Below, in pieces: positions 8,360 to 17,381 of a stretch of 52,005 nt of DNA. The stretch covers positions 1-52,005 of the forward strand of contig NZ_BCRQ01000010.1 of assembly GCF_001552675.1 (NCBI RefSeq), in the 5' to 3' direction. The first letter of the stretch is position 1; every line of letters starts with the position of its first letter. The DNA is from Alicyclobacillus sendaiensis NBRC 100866. Its GTDB lineage: Bacteria > Bacillota > Bacilli > Alicyclobacillales > Alicyclobacillaceae. The position numbers and the translations under genes are program-made. The notes beneath the pieces are model-generated. The model saw nothing but the letters and a program-made list of their open reading frames with translations, was not told the origin of the DNA and searched no databases.

Positions 8360-9118
8360 TTACCTCGGCTGCATGCGCAGCGCTCCGTCGAGGCGAATCA
8401 CCTCTCCGTTCAACATCGGGTTCTCCACGATGTGGCGCGCGAGGAGCGCGTATTCGCGCGGACGCCCGAGCCGCTGGGGGAACGGAACCTGCTGTCCGAG
8501 CGACTGGCGCGCGGCCTCGGGCAGGCCCATGAGAAGCGGCGTCTCGAAGATGCCTGGCGCGATACTCACCACCCGAATCCCGTAGGCGGCCAGTTCGCGC
8601 GCTGCAGGCAGCGTGAGCCCCACGATGCCGCCCTTGGACGCCGCGTACGCCGCCTGGCCGATCTGACCCTCGTAAGCGGCGATGGACGCGGTGTTGATGA
8701 TCACGCCGCGTTCGCCGTCTTCGAGAGCCGGCGCCTCGGCAACGCGCGCGGCCACGAAGCGCATCACGTTGAACGTGCCGACGAGATTCACCTGAATCAC
8801 GCGCGCGAAGCTGTCCAGCGAGTGAACGCCGCGCTTGGACAGGATCTTTTCCGCCGTGGCGATGCCGGCGCAATTCACCGCGCCGCGGAGCGCGCCGCCC
8901 CGCGCGACTTCCTCCACCGCCGCGCGCACCGCGTCCTCATCCGTCACGTCGACCCGGAAATATGAGCCGTCAATCTCCTCGGCCACCCGCTTACCGCGTT
9001 CCTCCTGCACGTCAAAGATGGCGACCTGCGCGCCGGCCTCCGCGAATGCCCGCGCTGTGGCTTCACCGAGCCCGGATCCGCCGCCCGTCACAATGAACGC
9101 CACACCTTCAAGTTTCAT
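8360..9118 (-). CDS. HSD10-type 3-hydroxyacyl-CoA dehydrogenase (SDR family)
   Basis: A 252-residue short-chain dehydrogenase. It has the TGGGSGLG cofactor loop, an Asp after the second strand (IFDVQ) pointing to NAD, a catalytic S in [11 protein letters not shown] and YAASK. The C-terminal block [11 protein letters not shown] with [15 protein letters not shown] is typical of type II 3-hydroxyacyl-CoA dehydrogenase (HSD10). That enzyme oxidises 2-methyl-3-hydroxybutyryl-CoA in isoleucine breakdown. Being the last gene of the operon, next to a thiolase, fits this step, since the thiolase would cleave the product to acetyl-CoA and propionyl-CoA. Straight-chain 3-hydroxyacyl-CoAs are possible alternative substrates. 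Confidence 0.88.
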   Translation of the reverse strand: MKLEGVAFIVTGGGSGLGEATARAFAEAGAQVAIFDVQEERGKRVAEEIDGSYFRVDVTDEDAVRAAVEEVARGGALRGAVNCAGIATAEKILSKRGVHSLDSFARVIQVNLVGTFNVMRFVAARVAEAPALEDGERGVIINTASIAAYEGQIGQAAYAASKGGIVGLTLPAARELAAYGIRVVSIAPGIFETPLLMGLPEAARQSLGQQVPFPQRLGRPREYALLARHIVENPMLNGEVIRLDGALRMQPR

Positions 9119-9146
9119 CGCTCAACCTCCACGTGACACGCTAGAC

Positions 9147-10325
9147 TCATGCTTCGATCCGCTCGATCACGGTCGCGTTCGCCATGCCCGCCCCCTCGCA
9201 GATGGCGATGAGCCCAAACCGCCCGCCGCGATCCTCGAGCGCGTTCAACAACGTCGCCGCAATGCGAGTCCCCGTCGCGCCGAGCGGATGTCCGAGCGCG
9301 ATGGCGCCGCCGTGGACGTTCACGCGGTCCCACGGCGCGCCAATCTCCTTTTGCCAGCCCAGGACCACGGGCGCAAACGCCTCGTTCACTTCGAACAGGT
9401 CGATGTCCTCGACCTTGAGCCCGGCGTTTTGCAGCACCTTTTGCGTCGCCGGGATGGGCCCGGTCAACATGGTCACCGGGTTCACGCCGACGACACTGAA
9501 CGCGACAAACCGAGCGCGCGGCCGCAATGCCAACTTTTCGGCCGTCTCCCGGCGCATCACCAGTGCGGCGCTCGCGCCATCCGAGATCTGGCTCGCGTTG
9601 CCCGCCGTGATGAGCTCTAAGTCTGGGAAGGCCGGCTTCAGGGACAACATCTTCTCGAGCGACGTATCGGTCCGAATGCCCTCGTCCTGCTCGAACCACC
9701 CCGACCGTTTGGCAAGCGCGAGCGGCACCGGCACGATTTCGCGCCGAAACTTCCCTTCGCCTCGGGCCTTGGCCGCCAACTGGTGGCTCCTCAGGCCGAA
9801 CTGATCGAGATCCTCCCGCGAGAACCCCCACTCTTTGGCAAGCAGCTCCGCACCGAGCGCCTGATCGAAAAAGGAGCGATTGTACTGGCGCATGTGATAG
9901 CGCGCTTCCAGCGATTCCGTCATCGGCGTGCCATAGACGCCGATGGAAGACATCATAGGCACGCGCGACATCGCCTCGACGCCGCAGGCGATGGCAATCT
10001 CGTACGCCCCGCTCATCACGCCCTGCGCGGCGAAGTGAAGCGCCTGCAGGCTCGACCCGCACTGGCGATCGATGGTGCATCCCGGCACGGACTCCGGCAG
10101 CCCGGCCGCGAGCCACGCGTTGCGAGCGATGTTGACCGCCTGGTCGCCAATCTGCGTCAGGCACCCTGCGATCACGTCGTCCACCGCCTCGGGAGGCAGC
10201 TGGTTGCGCTCGACGATGGAGCGCAGGACGTGCCCCAACAGATCCACCGGGTGCACGTCCTTCAGCGCGCCGTTCCTACGCCCAATAGGCGTGCGGACGG
10301 TGTCGACAATGACAGCCTCGTACAT
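9147..10325 (-). CDS. Thiolase (acetyl-CoA C-acyltransferase)
   Basis: A 392-residue thiolase. The nucleophile is C89 in IDRQCGSS, with the GHPLGATG histidine motif and the C-terminal CEGAGMAN cysteine in place. It cleaves 3-oxoacyl-CoA with CoA. In this operon the best-fitting substrate is 2-methylacetoacetyl-CoA from isoleucine, though the sequence alone cannot exclude 3-oxoacyl-CoAs of ordinary beta-oxidation. The gap to the upstream acyl-CoA synthetase is four bases, so translation is probably coupled. GGGAGG precedes the ATG. Confidence 0.92.
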   Translation of the reverse strand: MYEAVIVDTVRTPIGRRNGALKDVHPVDLLGHVLRSIVERNQLPPEAVDDVIAGCLTQIGDQAVNIARNAWLAAGLPESVPGCTIDRQCGSSLQALHFAAQGVMSGAYEIAIACGVEAMSRVPMMSSIGVYGTPMTESLEARYHMRQYNRSFFDQALGAELLAKEWGFSREDLDQFGLRSHQLAAKARGEGKFRREIVPVPLALAKRSGWFEQDEGIRTDTSLEKMLSLKPAFPDLELITAGNASQISDGASAALVMRRETAEKLALRPRARFVAFSVVGVNPVTMLTGPIPATQKVLQNAGLKVEDIDLFEVNEAFAPVVLGWQKEIGAPWDRVNVHGGAIALGHPLGATGTRIAATLLNALEDRGGRFGLIAICEGAGMANATVIERIEA

Positions 10326-10329
10326 GAAG

Positions 10330-11976
10330 TCAGCCTCCCTGCCCCTCGTGCGCGTTGCGGTGCCGCTTCCACTCCCGCTCCCGGAGCTCGACGCGGCGGA
10401 TCTTGCCCGACGTCGTCTTCGGCAAATCCTCCACGAATTCGATGGCGCGCGGATACTTGTAGGGCGCGGTGATCTGCTTCACGTGCTCCTGAAGTTCGCG
10501 CACCAGCGCCTCGCGCCGCTCGCCGTCGTGGGCGAGCGTTCGGTGGAGTTCGGGATCCTTTAAGACGACGAACGCCTTCACGATGGCGCCCCGCACCTCG
10601 TCGGGGCTCGACACCGCCGCGCACTCCCGCACCAGCGGATGCTTCACGAGCGCGTCCTCCACTTCAAACGGCCCGATGGTGTATCCAGCGCTGATGATGA
10701 TGTCGTCCGCGCGGCCGCTGAACCAAAGGTAGCCGTCCGCGTCCTTCTCGGCGCGATCGCCCGTGATGTACCACGCGCCCCGAAACTGCGCCTGGGTTCG
10801 CTCGTCGTCCTTGTAATAACCTCGGAAGAGCGCCGGAAAGTCGCGCCTGACCGCGATGTCGCCAACCTGGCCCGGCGGAAGCGGCCGGCCCTCTTCGTCG
10901 ACCACGTCCACGGCCCCTTCGACCGTCGGCAGCCCCATCGAACCGGGGCGCACCTCCGTGTCCACGCACGTCGCGATAAGCAGCGTGTTCTCCGTCTGCC
11001 CATACCCGTCGCGAACGGTGATCTGGAAATAGCGGCGGAACGTGTCGATGACCTCGCGATTGAGCGGCTCGCCCGCGCTCACCGCCTGGCGAAGCGACGA
11101 AAGGCGAAACCGTTCCAAACCGTCCACCTTGGCCATCATGCGGTACTCCGTCGGCGTCGCACAGAGCACGTTCACCTGTTCATCGTCGATGAGCGCAAGG
11201 AACGTCTCCGCGTCGAATCGGCCGCTGTAGTGAAAACCGGTTGCCCCCGACATCAGCGTGGCCACAAACGGGCTCCAGATCCACTTCGCCCATCCGGGCC
11301 CTGCGGTGGCCCAGACGACGTCGTCCGGCTCGATGCCGAGCCAGCGCTTCGCGGCGATGTGCCAGTGCGCGTGCGCCCAGCCGTGCACGTGCATCACGCC
11401 TTTGGGATAGCCCGTCGTCCCGGAGGTGTACGACAGGAAGGCGAGATCGTCCCGGCGAGTCGGAACCACCTCCCACTCGCCTGCCGCGCCGCGCACGAGG
11501 TCGTCGTACGCCAGCCAGCCTTCTCGCGAGCCCTCGACCACGACGCGCATGGCTACCGACGGCGCCTCGGCCATGGCCGCCTCGGCGCGCTCAGCGAGCG
11601 CCGCGTGGGCGATCACGCCCTTCGCCTCCGCGTGCCTCAGGCGATAGGCGATGTCGTTGGGCATGAGCAACTCGGACCCGGGCAGAACGACGGCGCCGAG
11701 CGAGAGAAGAGCAAGATACACGGCGTAGGTCTCCGGCCGGCGGGGCATCAACACAAGCACCCGGTCGCCCTTCTGCAGGCCGAGATCGTGAAGGGACTGC
11801 GCCAAGCGAAGGGACTCGCGGCGCAGCTCGCCGTACGTCAACGTGCGCTTCGCACCTGCTTCCGAGCGCCACACGAGCGCACGCCTCGACGCGTCTCGAT
11901 CCAAAATGGCGCTCGCGATGTTGAACACGTCCGGTGCCAAAAGGTCGGCAAATGCCGCGGTCTGGGATGGCTCCAT
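10330..11976 (-). CDS. AMP-forming acyl-CoA synthetase
   Basis: A 548-residue member of the ANL superfamily that activates a carboxylic acid to its CoA thioester via an acyl-AMP. It has the P-loop SYTSGTTGYPKG, the YGQTE motif, a YITGDRAEKDADG hinge region and the C-terminal TTSGKIRR lysine. It resembles the medium-chain/acetyl-CoA-synthetase-like group. I place the start at the ATG 11976 (MEPSQTAAF), behind AGGAG; the longer frame runs into the preceding gene. In a valine/isoleucine operon it may activate branched short-chain acids taken up from outside, or salvage acids released by thioesterases; the substrate is not readable from sequence. Confidence 0.88.
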   Translation of the reverse strand: MEPSQTAAFADLLAPDVFNIASAILDRDASRRALVWRSEAGAKRTLTYGELRRESLRLAQSLHDLGLQKGDRVLVLMPRRPETYAVYLALLSLGAVVLPGSELLMPNDIAYRLRHAEAKGVIAHAALAERAEAAMAEAPSVAMRVVVEGSREGWLAYDDLVRGAAGEWEVVPTRRDDLAFLSYTSGTTGYPKGVMHVHGWAHAHWHIAAKRWLGIEPDDVVWATAGPGWAKWIWSPFVATLMSGATGFHYSGRFDAETFLALIDDEQVNVLCATPTEYRMMAKVDGLERFRLSSLRQAVSAGEPLNREVIDTFRRYFQITVRDGYGQTENTLLIATCVDTEVRPGSMGLPTVEGAVDVVDEEGRPLPPGQVGDIAVRRDFPALFRGYYKDDERTQAQFRGAWYITGDRAEKDADGYLWFSGRADDIIISAGYTIGPFEVEDALVKHPLVRECAAVSSPDEVRGAIVKAFVVLKDPELHRTLAHDGERREALVRELQEHVKQITAPYKYPRAIEFVEDLPKTTSGKIRRVELREREWKRHRNAHEGQGG

Positions 11977-12002
11977 CTCACCACGCTCCTCTCCAGGAAG
12001 CT

Positions 12003-13085
12003 CTACGGGCGCGAATCGGCAAACGGGATGGAAGGACGGGCAATGGGTTCGAAAAACGCCTCCACTTCTTCGGGCGCAACGCTCGCCAGATCGGCGTGGC
12101 GCCATTTGGGGCGCCGGTCCTTGTCGACGAGCTGGGCGCGAACGCCCTCGAGAAAGTCACCCTGGCGAATGAACTGCAGGGCGAGGACGAGATCCGTCTC
12201 CAGCACCTCGCGGTACGTCGCGCTTCGCGCGCGGCGGAGCGCCTCGAAGGTCACCGCCAAGGAGAGCGGCGAGCGCTGGCGCAGGATCTCGAGCGACTGT
12301 GCCGCGAACGGATCGCCCGAGGCACCCTCTCGCAAGCGCGCCAGGATGTCAGCGAGCGACGGGGCGTCGAAATAGTCCTTCACGCGCCGGAGAAAGTCGG
12401 CCACCTCCTCCGACGACGGCTGGCGATGAGCGGCGAGCCTTGCGCCCAGAAACCGCTGGATGTCCTCCGCCGTCTCGCCCTGTTCGCCCCGCCGCGCGAG
12501 CTCCGCCGTAAACGACGGCCGCTCGCCGCCCGGGAGCCAGCCGTTGGCCAGGCCCGCCGCGAGCAGCACGTCGGCGCCCACGGACTCGCCGGTGAGCGCG
12601 AGGTAGACCCCTAAGCCCCCTTCCATCCGGCTGAGCGCGTGACACATGCCGACGTCAGGGAAGAAGCCGATGCCGGTCTCAGGCATCGCGAACCGCGTGC
12701 GATCCGTCGCGATCTTCCACACGGCGCCGTAGGTGAGCCCGACCCCGCCACCCATCACGATGCCGTCCCACAGGGCGACCACTGGCTTTGGAAACCGCGC
12801 GACGCGATCGTCGAGCGCGTACTCCTCGGAGAAAAAGGCGGACGCGGTCTCGAGGTTGGGCTCATCCTTCGCGTCGTACAGCGCTCGAATGTCGCCGCCG
12901 GCGCAGAAGGCGCGATCCCCTTCGCCGTACAGCACGACGATCTCGACCGACGGATCCTGCGCCACCTCGTCCAAATGGCGGCGAAGGAGCCGAATCATCT
13001 CGAGGCTCAGGGCGTTCAGCTGCTTCGGCCGATTGAGCCCGAGCCAAGCCACCGTGCCGGTCTGTCGAAACAAGACGCTCTCCAT
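12003..13085 (-). CDS. 3-hydroxyisobutyryl-CoA hydrolase (crotonase family)
   Basis: A 360-residue crotonase-fold protein with HIBCH features: FCAGGDIRALY, MGGGVGLTYG, and PETGIGFFPDVG carrying E136 and D144. The C-terminal DFLEGVRAQLVDKDR block distinguishes the hydrolase from plain enoyl-CoA hydratases. The enzyme removes CoA from 3-hydroxyisobutyryl-CoA in the valine pathway, giving free 3-hydroxyisobutyrate for the next gene products. It lies directly downstream of mmsA and mmsB. No separate short enoyl-CoA hydratase is in the operon, so that step must be encoded elsewhere or be done by a general crotonase. Confidence 0.9.
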   Translation of the reverse strand: MESVLFRQTGTVAWLGLNRPKQLNALSLEMIRLLRRHLDEVAQDPSVEIVVLYGEGDRAFCAGGDIRALYDAKDEPNLETASAFFSEEYALDDRVARFPKPVVALWDGIVMGGGVGLTYGAVWKIATDRTRFAMPETGIGFFPDVGMCHALSRMEGGLGVYLALTGESVGADVLLAAGLANGWLPGGERPSFTAELARRGEQGETAEDIQRFLGARLAAHRQPSSEEVADFLRRVKDYFDAPSLADILARLREGASGDPFAAQSLEILRQRSPLSLAVTFEALRRARSATYREVLETDLVLALQFIRQGDFLEGVRAQLVDKDRRPKWRHADLASVAPEEVEAFFEPIARPSIPFADSRP

Positions 13086-13103
13086 ACTCCACCTCGCTCT
13101 CCC

Positions 13104-14546
13104 TCAAAACCAACGCGTCGAGACGACCTTCTTCCGCGTGAAAAACTGGACGAGCTCCTTGCCGTTCTCGCCCGTCACGCCGTAGAAGGAGTCCTTGTGC
13201 CCGCCAAACGGGAAGAAGGCCACGGGAAGCGGCACGTTGACGTTGATGCCGACCATGCCCGCGTCGATGCGATCCCGGAAGACCTGAGCCGCCTTGCCGC
13301 TCTGCGTGTACAGGATGGCGCCGTTGGCGTAGCGCGAACGGTTGGCGATGGCGATGGCCTCGTCGAGATCGCGCGCCCGCACGACGGAAAGCACTGGACC
13401 GAACAACTCCTCCTGCCAGACGCGCATCTCGGGGGTCACGCCGTCGAGCAGGCACGGGCCGAGGTAAAAGCCCTCCGGGTGTTCCTCGATGGCTGGGCGT
13501 CCGTCCACCACCAGCCGGGCGGACATCGCCGCCTCGTCGACATAGGCGCGGACGCGATCGCGATGTTCCCTGCGGATGAGCGGCGTGACGTCCACGCCCT
13601 CCTCGAAGCCGTGGCCAATTTTCATGCGCCGCGCGCCCTCGGCCAGCCGCTCCACCACCTCGTCCGCGATGGAACCCACGGCCACGACGACCGAGGTGGC
13701 CATGCAGCGCTGGCCGCCGTTGTGAAACGCCGCGCGCAGTATACCGTCGACGGTCGGCTCGAGCACCGCGTCCTCCAGTACAATCGCGTGATTCTTCGCC
13801 CCCGCGAACGCCTGCACCCGCTTGTGGTGGCGCGCCGCGGTCTCGTACACGTAGGCGGCCGTTTTCGTCGAGCCGGTGAAGTTCACGGCGACAATGTCGG
13901 GGTGGGACAGGATGGCGTCCACGGCCTCCTTGCCGCCGTTCACTGCCTGCAGCACGCCCGGGGGCAGTCCCGCTTCGTGGAACATCTCGACCAGGCGAAG
14001 CGTGGTCGTGGGCGTCTGCTCGGACGGTTTCAGAATCAGCGCGTTGCCGGTCACCACCGCCCAGCCCATGACCCACAGCGGGATCATGGCCGGGAAGTTG
14101 AACGGCGTGATGCTGGCGACGACGCCCAAGGGATACCGGTAGTACGTCTGCTCAAGCCCTTCGGACACCTCGGCAAGCGATTCGCCCATCATCAAGGTCG
14201 GCGCGGACAGCGCGTGTTCGATGCCCTCGATGCCGCGATCCACCTCGGCCTGCGCGTCCGCGTAACTCTTGCCGTGCTCCGTCGTGATCATCCTGGCGAT
14301 ATGGTCCCGCTCCGCCTTCAATGTCGCCAGGAAGTCAAACACCACTCGGGCCCGCTTGACGACCGGCACCCGGCTCCACGACGCGAACGCGCGCTTGGCG
14401 CCTTCCACCGCCCGCGCCACGTCGGCGTGCGTCGAAAGCGGTGTCTCGGCGATGACCTCTCCGGTCGCGGGATTGTACACCGGTACAGCGCCTTCGCACT
14501 GAATCTCCACCCAACTTCCATCGACATAGTTCTGCAGTCGGCGCAT
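13104..14546 (-). CDS. mmsA: Methylmalonate-semialdehyde dehydrogenase (CoA-acylating)
   Basis: A 480-residue aldehyde dehydrogenase of the CoA-acylating class. It converts methylmalonate semialdehyde, NAD and CoA to propionyl-CoA, CO2 and NADH, the last valine-specific step. The catalytic cysteine is about C281 in GGQRCMATS; VNFTGSTKT, the AFAGAKNH segment and the C-terminal FPFGGHKDSFYG block are typical of MmsA/IolA. The neighbouring mmsB and HIBCH homologues favour a valine role over inositol breakdown, since no iol genes are nearby. The gap to mmsB is 24 bases, with AGAGGGG before the ATG. Confidence 0.94.
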   Translation of the reverse strand: MRRLQNYVDGSWVEIQCEGAVPVYNPATGEVIAETPLSTHADVARAVEGAKRAFASWSRVPVVKRARVVFDFLATLKAERDHIARMITTEHGKSYADAQAEVDRGIEGIEHALSAPTLMMGESLAEVSEGLEQTYYRYPLGVVASITPFNFPAMIPLWVMGWAVVTGNALILKPSEQTPTTTLRLVEMFHEAGLPPGVLQAVNGGKEAVDAILSHPDIVAVNFTGSTKTAAYVYETAARHHKRVQAFAGAKNHAIVLEDAVLEPTVDGILRAAFHNGGQRCMATSVVVAVGSIADEVVERLAEGARRMKIGHGFEEGVDVTPLIRREHRDRVRAYVDEAAMSARLVVDGRPAIEEHPEGFYLGPCLLDGVTPEMRVWQEELFGPVLSVVRARDLDEAIAIANRSRYANGAILYTQSGKAAQVFRDRIDAGMVGINVNVPLPVAFFPFGGHKDSFYGVTGENGKELVQFFTRKKVVSTRWF

Positions 14547-14570
14547 GCAGATTCCCCTCTCTCCAGGCGA

Positions 14571-15461
14571 TCACGCCCGCTCGTCGTTCTTGATGTCCTG
14601 GATGTAGCGGTACATGGCGGCCATGTCGAGATCGGCATATCCATGTTCAGCCGCCTTCTCGTACATGCCGATGAGCACGTCCGTCATCGGCAACTCGAGT
14701 CCTTTCGCGGCGGCCATGTCCTTGGCGAGGTGCAGATCTTTAATCAACAGCCGCGTCGTGAAGCCCGGCTCGTAGAAGTCCTTCGAGATGAACAATTTCC
14801 AGTTGCGCTCGTAAATGCGGCTCTGCCCGTAGCTCACGTTCAGGATGGAGAACAGCTGCTCGAGGTCCATCCCCATCTCTCCCGCGAGCGTGAGCGCCTC
14901 AGCCACCGCGAGCGTGTAATAGCCGATGAAATAGTTGTTGACGAGCTTCACGACCGATCCGGCCCCGACGTCCTCGCTGATGTGAAACACGTTTTGGCCG
15001 ATGAGGTCGAGCATCGGCTTCGCCCGCTCAAATGCCGCTTTGGGCCCTCCCACCATCACCGTGAGCGACCCGTCCACCGCGCGTTCCACCCCGCCTGACA
15101 CCGGCACACCGAGGTAGTCAATACCGCGGGTTGCGAGCGTCTCCGCCACTCGATGGTTGACCTGAGGCGACACGGTGCTGAAGTCGATGACCAACTGGCC
15201 GCTGTGCCCTTCTTGCGCCACGACTCCGCCGAACACCTCCGTCACCTCAGCAGGGCCCGGCAGACTCGCACACAACACGTCCGCCGCGCGCACCACCTCA
15301 TGCACCGACGCGCACGCCTTGCCCCCCTCGCGCGCAAACGCCTCCACCGCGTGCTGCGCGACGTCGTAGCCATGCACCTCGTACCCGCCGCGCACCAAGT
15401 TCAGGCTCATCGGCAGTCCCATCTTGCCGAGGCCCAAAAAGCCAATCACTGGTTTCTCCAT
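14571..15461 (-). CDS. mmsB: 3-hydroxyisobutyrate dehydrogenase
   Basis: A 296-residue beta-hydroxyacid dehydrogenase that oxidises 3-hydroxyisobutyrate to methylmalonate semialdehyde with NAD. The Rossmann motif GFLGLGKMGLPM is at residues 7-18, the substrate loop is VPVSGGVERA, and the catalytic lysine K172 is in VVKLVNN. All are standard for the family. Related enzymes act on tartronate semialdehyde or glyoxylate, but the operon (mmsA next, then HIBCH) makes 3-hydroxyisobutyrate the natural choice. The start ATG overlaps no other gene; seven bases separate it from the acyl-CoA dehydrogenase stop. Confidence 0.92.
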   Translation of the reverse strand: MEKPVIGFLGLGKMGLPMSLNLVRGGYEVHGYDVAQHAVEAFAREGGKACASVHEVVRAADVLCASLPGPAEVTEVFGGVVAQEGHSGQLVIDFSTVSPQVNHRVAETLATRGIDYLGVPVSGGVERAVDGSLTVMVGGPKAAFERAKPMLDLIGQNVFHISEDVGAGSVVKLVNNYFIGYYTLAVAEALTLAGEMGMDLEQLFSILNVSYGQSRIYERNWKLFISKDFYEPGFTTRLLIKDLHLAKDMAAAKGLELPMTDVLIGMYEKAAEHGYADLDMAAMYRYIQDIKNDERA

Positions 15462-15468
15462 GAACCGC

Positions 15469-17253
15469 TCACCTCACCCGATCCAATACATACTCTGCGA
15501 TGGTCTCCAGTTGGCCGATCTCGTCCGGGACCGTCAGGGGGTCAAACGGCACGCCCACGTGGCGCGCGACCTCGGCGAGCGGCGCGAAACCGTGTCGAAC
15601 GGCGTCCGCCCAGGCGACGGCGGCCAGCTCCGCGCCGAGATCGCGCGCGGGTCCTTTCGCGTCGGCGCCCAGGGCGATGCGGGCGAGCGCGGACTCCAAC
15701 GCGTACAGCCACATGTTCGCATCCGCCAGGCGTCGGACGAGCATCTGCTGTTCGACGAGTTGCTCTCCGTCGCGGGCGAGTGCGGCCTCGAGGACCGCGT
15801 CGAAGAGCGCCCGCATGGCGCGCAGGGCGCCTTCGGCGCCCTCAAGCGTGGCGCGCAAGCGTCCGGCGGGAAGGCGAGTGGCCGTGGAGGGCGCCGCGGT
15901 AGGCGACGACGGACCCCCAAGTGAACAAGCGCTTGCTTCCTGAGCGCGAACATGGAGCAGGTCCCTCACGGCCGCCAGCCGGTTGATCTCGTTCGTTCCT
16001 TCAAAGATGCGCGTAATGCGGGCGTCTCGGTACATCCGCGCGATTTCGTAATCCTCCATGTAGCCATAGCCGCCGTGGATCTGGACGGCCTCGTCGATGA
16101 CGAAGGCCTGAACTTCGGTGGCGAGCACCTTGTTCAGCGAGCAGGCCGCGATGCACGACGACAGGGCCGATGCCACGCCCCGCACTTTCGCTTCGGGATC
16201 CAGATCCGACCGGAGCGCGAGTTCAAGCGCCCGCTTTTTTCCGGGAGCAAGTTCGCCCGCCGTCCGATAGGCTGCACTCCGCGCCACAAAGTAGCGCGCC
16301 GCCATATAGCCGAGCTTTTCCCGGATCATGCCGAAGGAGGCGATAGGCACGCCGAATTGACGCCGCTCCTTGGCGTACGCCGCGGCCAGCCGGATGGCTC
16401 GCCTCGTCTGGCCCAGGGCGTAGAGCGCCATCTTGTGCCTCGCCAAATTGAGAACGGAGAGGGCAATCCGGTGTCCATGACCAGGCGCCCCAAGCAAGGC
16501 GGATTCCGGAACGTCCACGTCATCGAGGATGAGCGAAGCCGTCGGGCTCGCGTGAATGCCGACCTTGCGCTCCTCCTTGCCCACGGAAAGCCCCGGCCGG
16601 TCTCGATCCACGACGAAAGCGGTCATGCCGCGACCGAAAAGCTGGGCAAACACCACGTACACGCCGGCGACGCGCGCGTTCGAGATCCACTGTTTTTGTC
16701 CAGACAACACGTAGCATCCGCGCGCTTCGTCTCGCCGGGCGCTGGTTTTGCCGTGGAGCGCATCCGAGCCTGCATCCGGTTCCGTGAGCGCGTACGACGC
16801 AATCATTTCTCCGGCGGCAAGCCGCGGCAGATACGCAGCGCGCTGCGCTTCGTCGCCAAAGTACAGAATCGGGTGAAGCGCGACGCCGCTGTGAATGTTG
16901 ATGGACACGCCAAACCCTGCCGTCTCTCCGAGCGCCTCGGACACCAACGAGGACGCAAGGGGATCCAGCGCCAGTCCCCCGTACGCCTCTGGCAGATCCA
17001 CGCCGATGAGGCCCAATTCCCCGGCCTTTCGATAAAGCGCTTTCAGCACAGCGACGTCGCCCGACTCCAGTGCCTCCATGCGCGGAAGGACGTCTCGTTC
17101 CGCAAAGGAACGCGCCGTCTCCTCAATCAGGCGGTGCTCGTCGCTTCGGCGCTCCGGCGTGAGCGCGTCGTTCAACGCGGGGTGGGATTCCTGGATGACA
17201 TCCACCGTGCGACGCATCCCCTTTCGCCGAGCCAGTCCTGCAAGCGATTTCAA
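15469..17253 (-). CDS. Acyl-CoA dehydrogenase, large form with C-terminal extension
   Basis: A 594-residue flavoprotein. Residues about 35-425 are the acyl-CoA dehydrogenase core, with [12 protein letters not shown] (FAD/substrate), [12 protein letters not shown] and [10 protein letters not shown]. The glutamate at about 418 is the likely base. The last 150 residues are an Ala/Arg-rich helical extension, as in the FadE/VLCAD-like group. The operon suggests isobutyryl-CoA or 2-methylbutyryl-CoA as substrate, whereas the large form is often a long-chain enzyme, so the substrate remains open. The TTG at 17253 is the first base triplet of a cre-like site; an in-frame ATG at 17217 lacks good spacing, so the exact start is uncertain. 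It heads the operon. Confidence 0.88.
   Translation of the reverse strand: MKSLAGLARRKGMRRTVDVIQESHPALNDALTPERRSDEHRLIEETARSFAERDVLPRMEALESGDVAVLKALYRKAGELGLIGVDLPEAYGGLALDPLASSLVSEALGETAGFGVSINIHSGVALHPILYFGDEAQRAAYLPRLAAGEMIASYALTEPDAGSDALHGKTSARRDEARGCYVLSGQKQWISNARVAGVYVVFAQLFGRGMTAFVVDRDRPGLSVGKEERKVGIHASPTASLILDDVDVPESALLGAPGHGHRIALSVLNLARHKMALYALGQTRRAIRLAAAYAKERRQFGVPIASFGMIREKLGYMAARYFVARSAAYRTAGELAPGKKRALELALRSDLDPEAKVRGVASALSSCIAACSLNKVLATEVQAFVIDEAVQIHGGYGYMEDYEIARMYRDARITRIFEGTNEINRLAAVRDLLHVRAQEASACSLGGPSSPTAAPSTATRLPAGRLRATLEGAEGALRAMRALFDAVLEAALARDGEQLVEQQMLVRRLADANMWLYALESALARIALGADAKGPARDLGAELAAVAWADAVRHGFAPLAEVARHVGVPFDPLTVPDEIGQLETIAEYVLDRVR
17239..17252 (-). promoter_or_regulatory. 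cre-like site overlapping the acyl-CoA dehydrogenase start
   Basis: On the minus strand TGAAATCGCTTGCA fits WTGNAANCGNWNNCW throughout and differs from the bcd site only at position six. It overlaps the proposed TTG start codon, about 75-90 bases downstream of the predicted transcription start. This is a location compatible with CcpA roadblock repression. Confidence 0.6.
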
Positions 17254-17323
17254 ACGCGCGTGCGCTCTCCTGCGCGTGCGGTACCCGCTTCGGTTGGCTC
17301 GCGCACAACATTATGCAATCATT

Positions 17324-17340
17324 GTATAGATTCACTATAC
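17324..17340 (-). promoter_or_regulatory. Perfect dyad over the -10 of the degradation operon
   Basis: GTATAG-N5-CTATAC, a perfect 6-bp inverted repeat with a five-base spacer. It covers the candidate -10 (17334-17339) and the start point, which is where a repressor would bind. No regulator gene is adjacent. It does not match the Bacillus FadR box. Confidence 0.5.
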
Positions 17341-17363
17341 TCCGAGGTCGACCTCAAGCGCAA
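17334..17363 (-). promoter_or_regulatory. Candidate sigma-A promoter of the branched-chain degradation operon
   Basis: On the minus strand TTGCGC (17358-17363) lies 18 bases from TATAGT (17334-17339). It sits in the 128-base gap between the methyltransferase gene and the acyl-CoA dehydrogenase gene, so the operon can be transcribed independently of dapA. Confidence 0.5.
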
Positions 17364-17381
17364 GGGTTCTGCGCAGCCGGG

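Noticed and set aside
17324-17340. FadR operator at the acyl-CoA dehydrogenase promoter
   Set aside because: The dyad does not match the TGAATGAnTAnTCATTCA pattern of Bacillus FadR; only a generic palindrome can be claimed.
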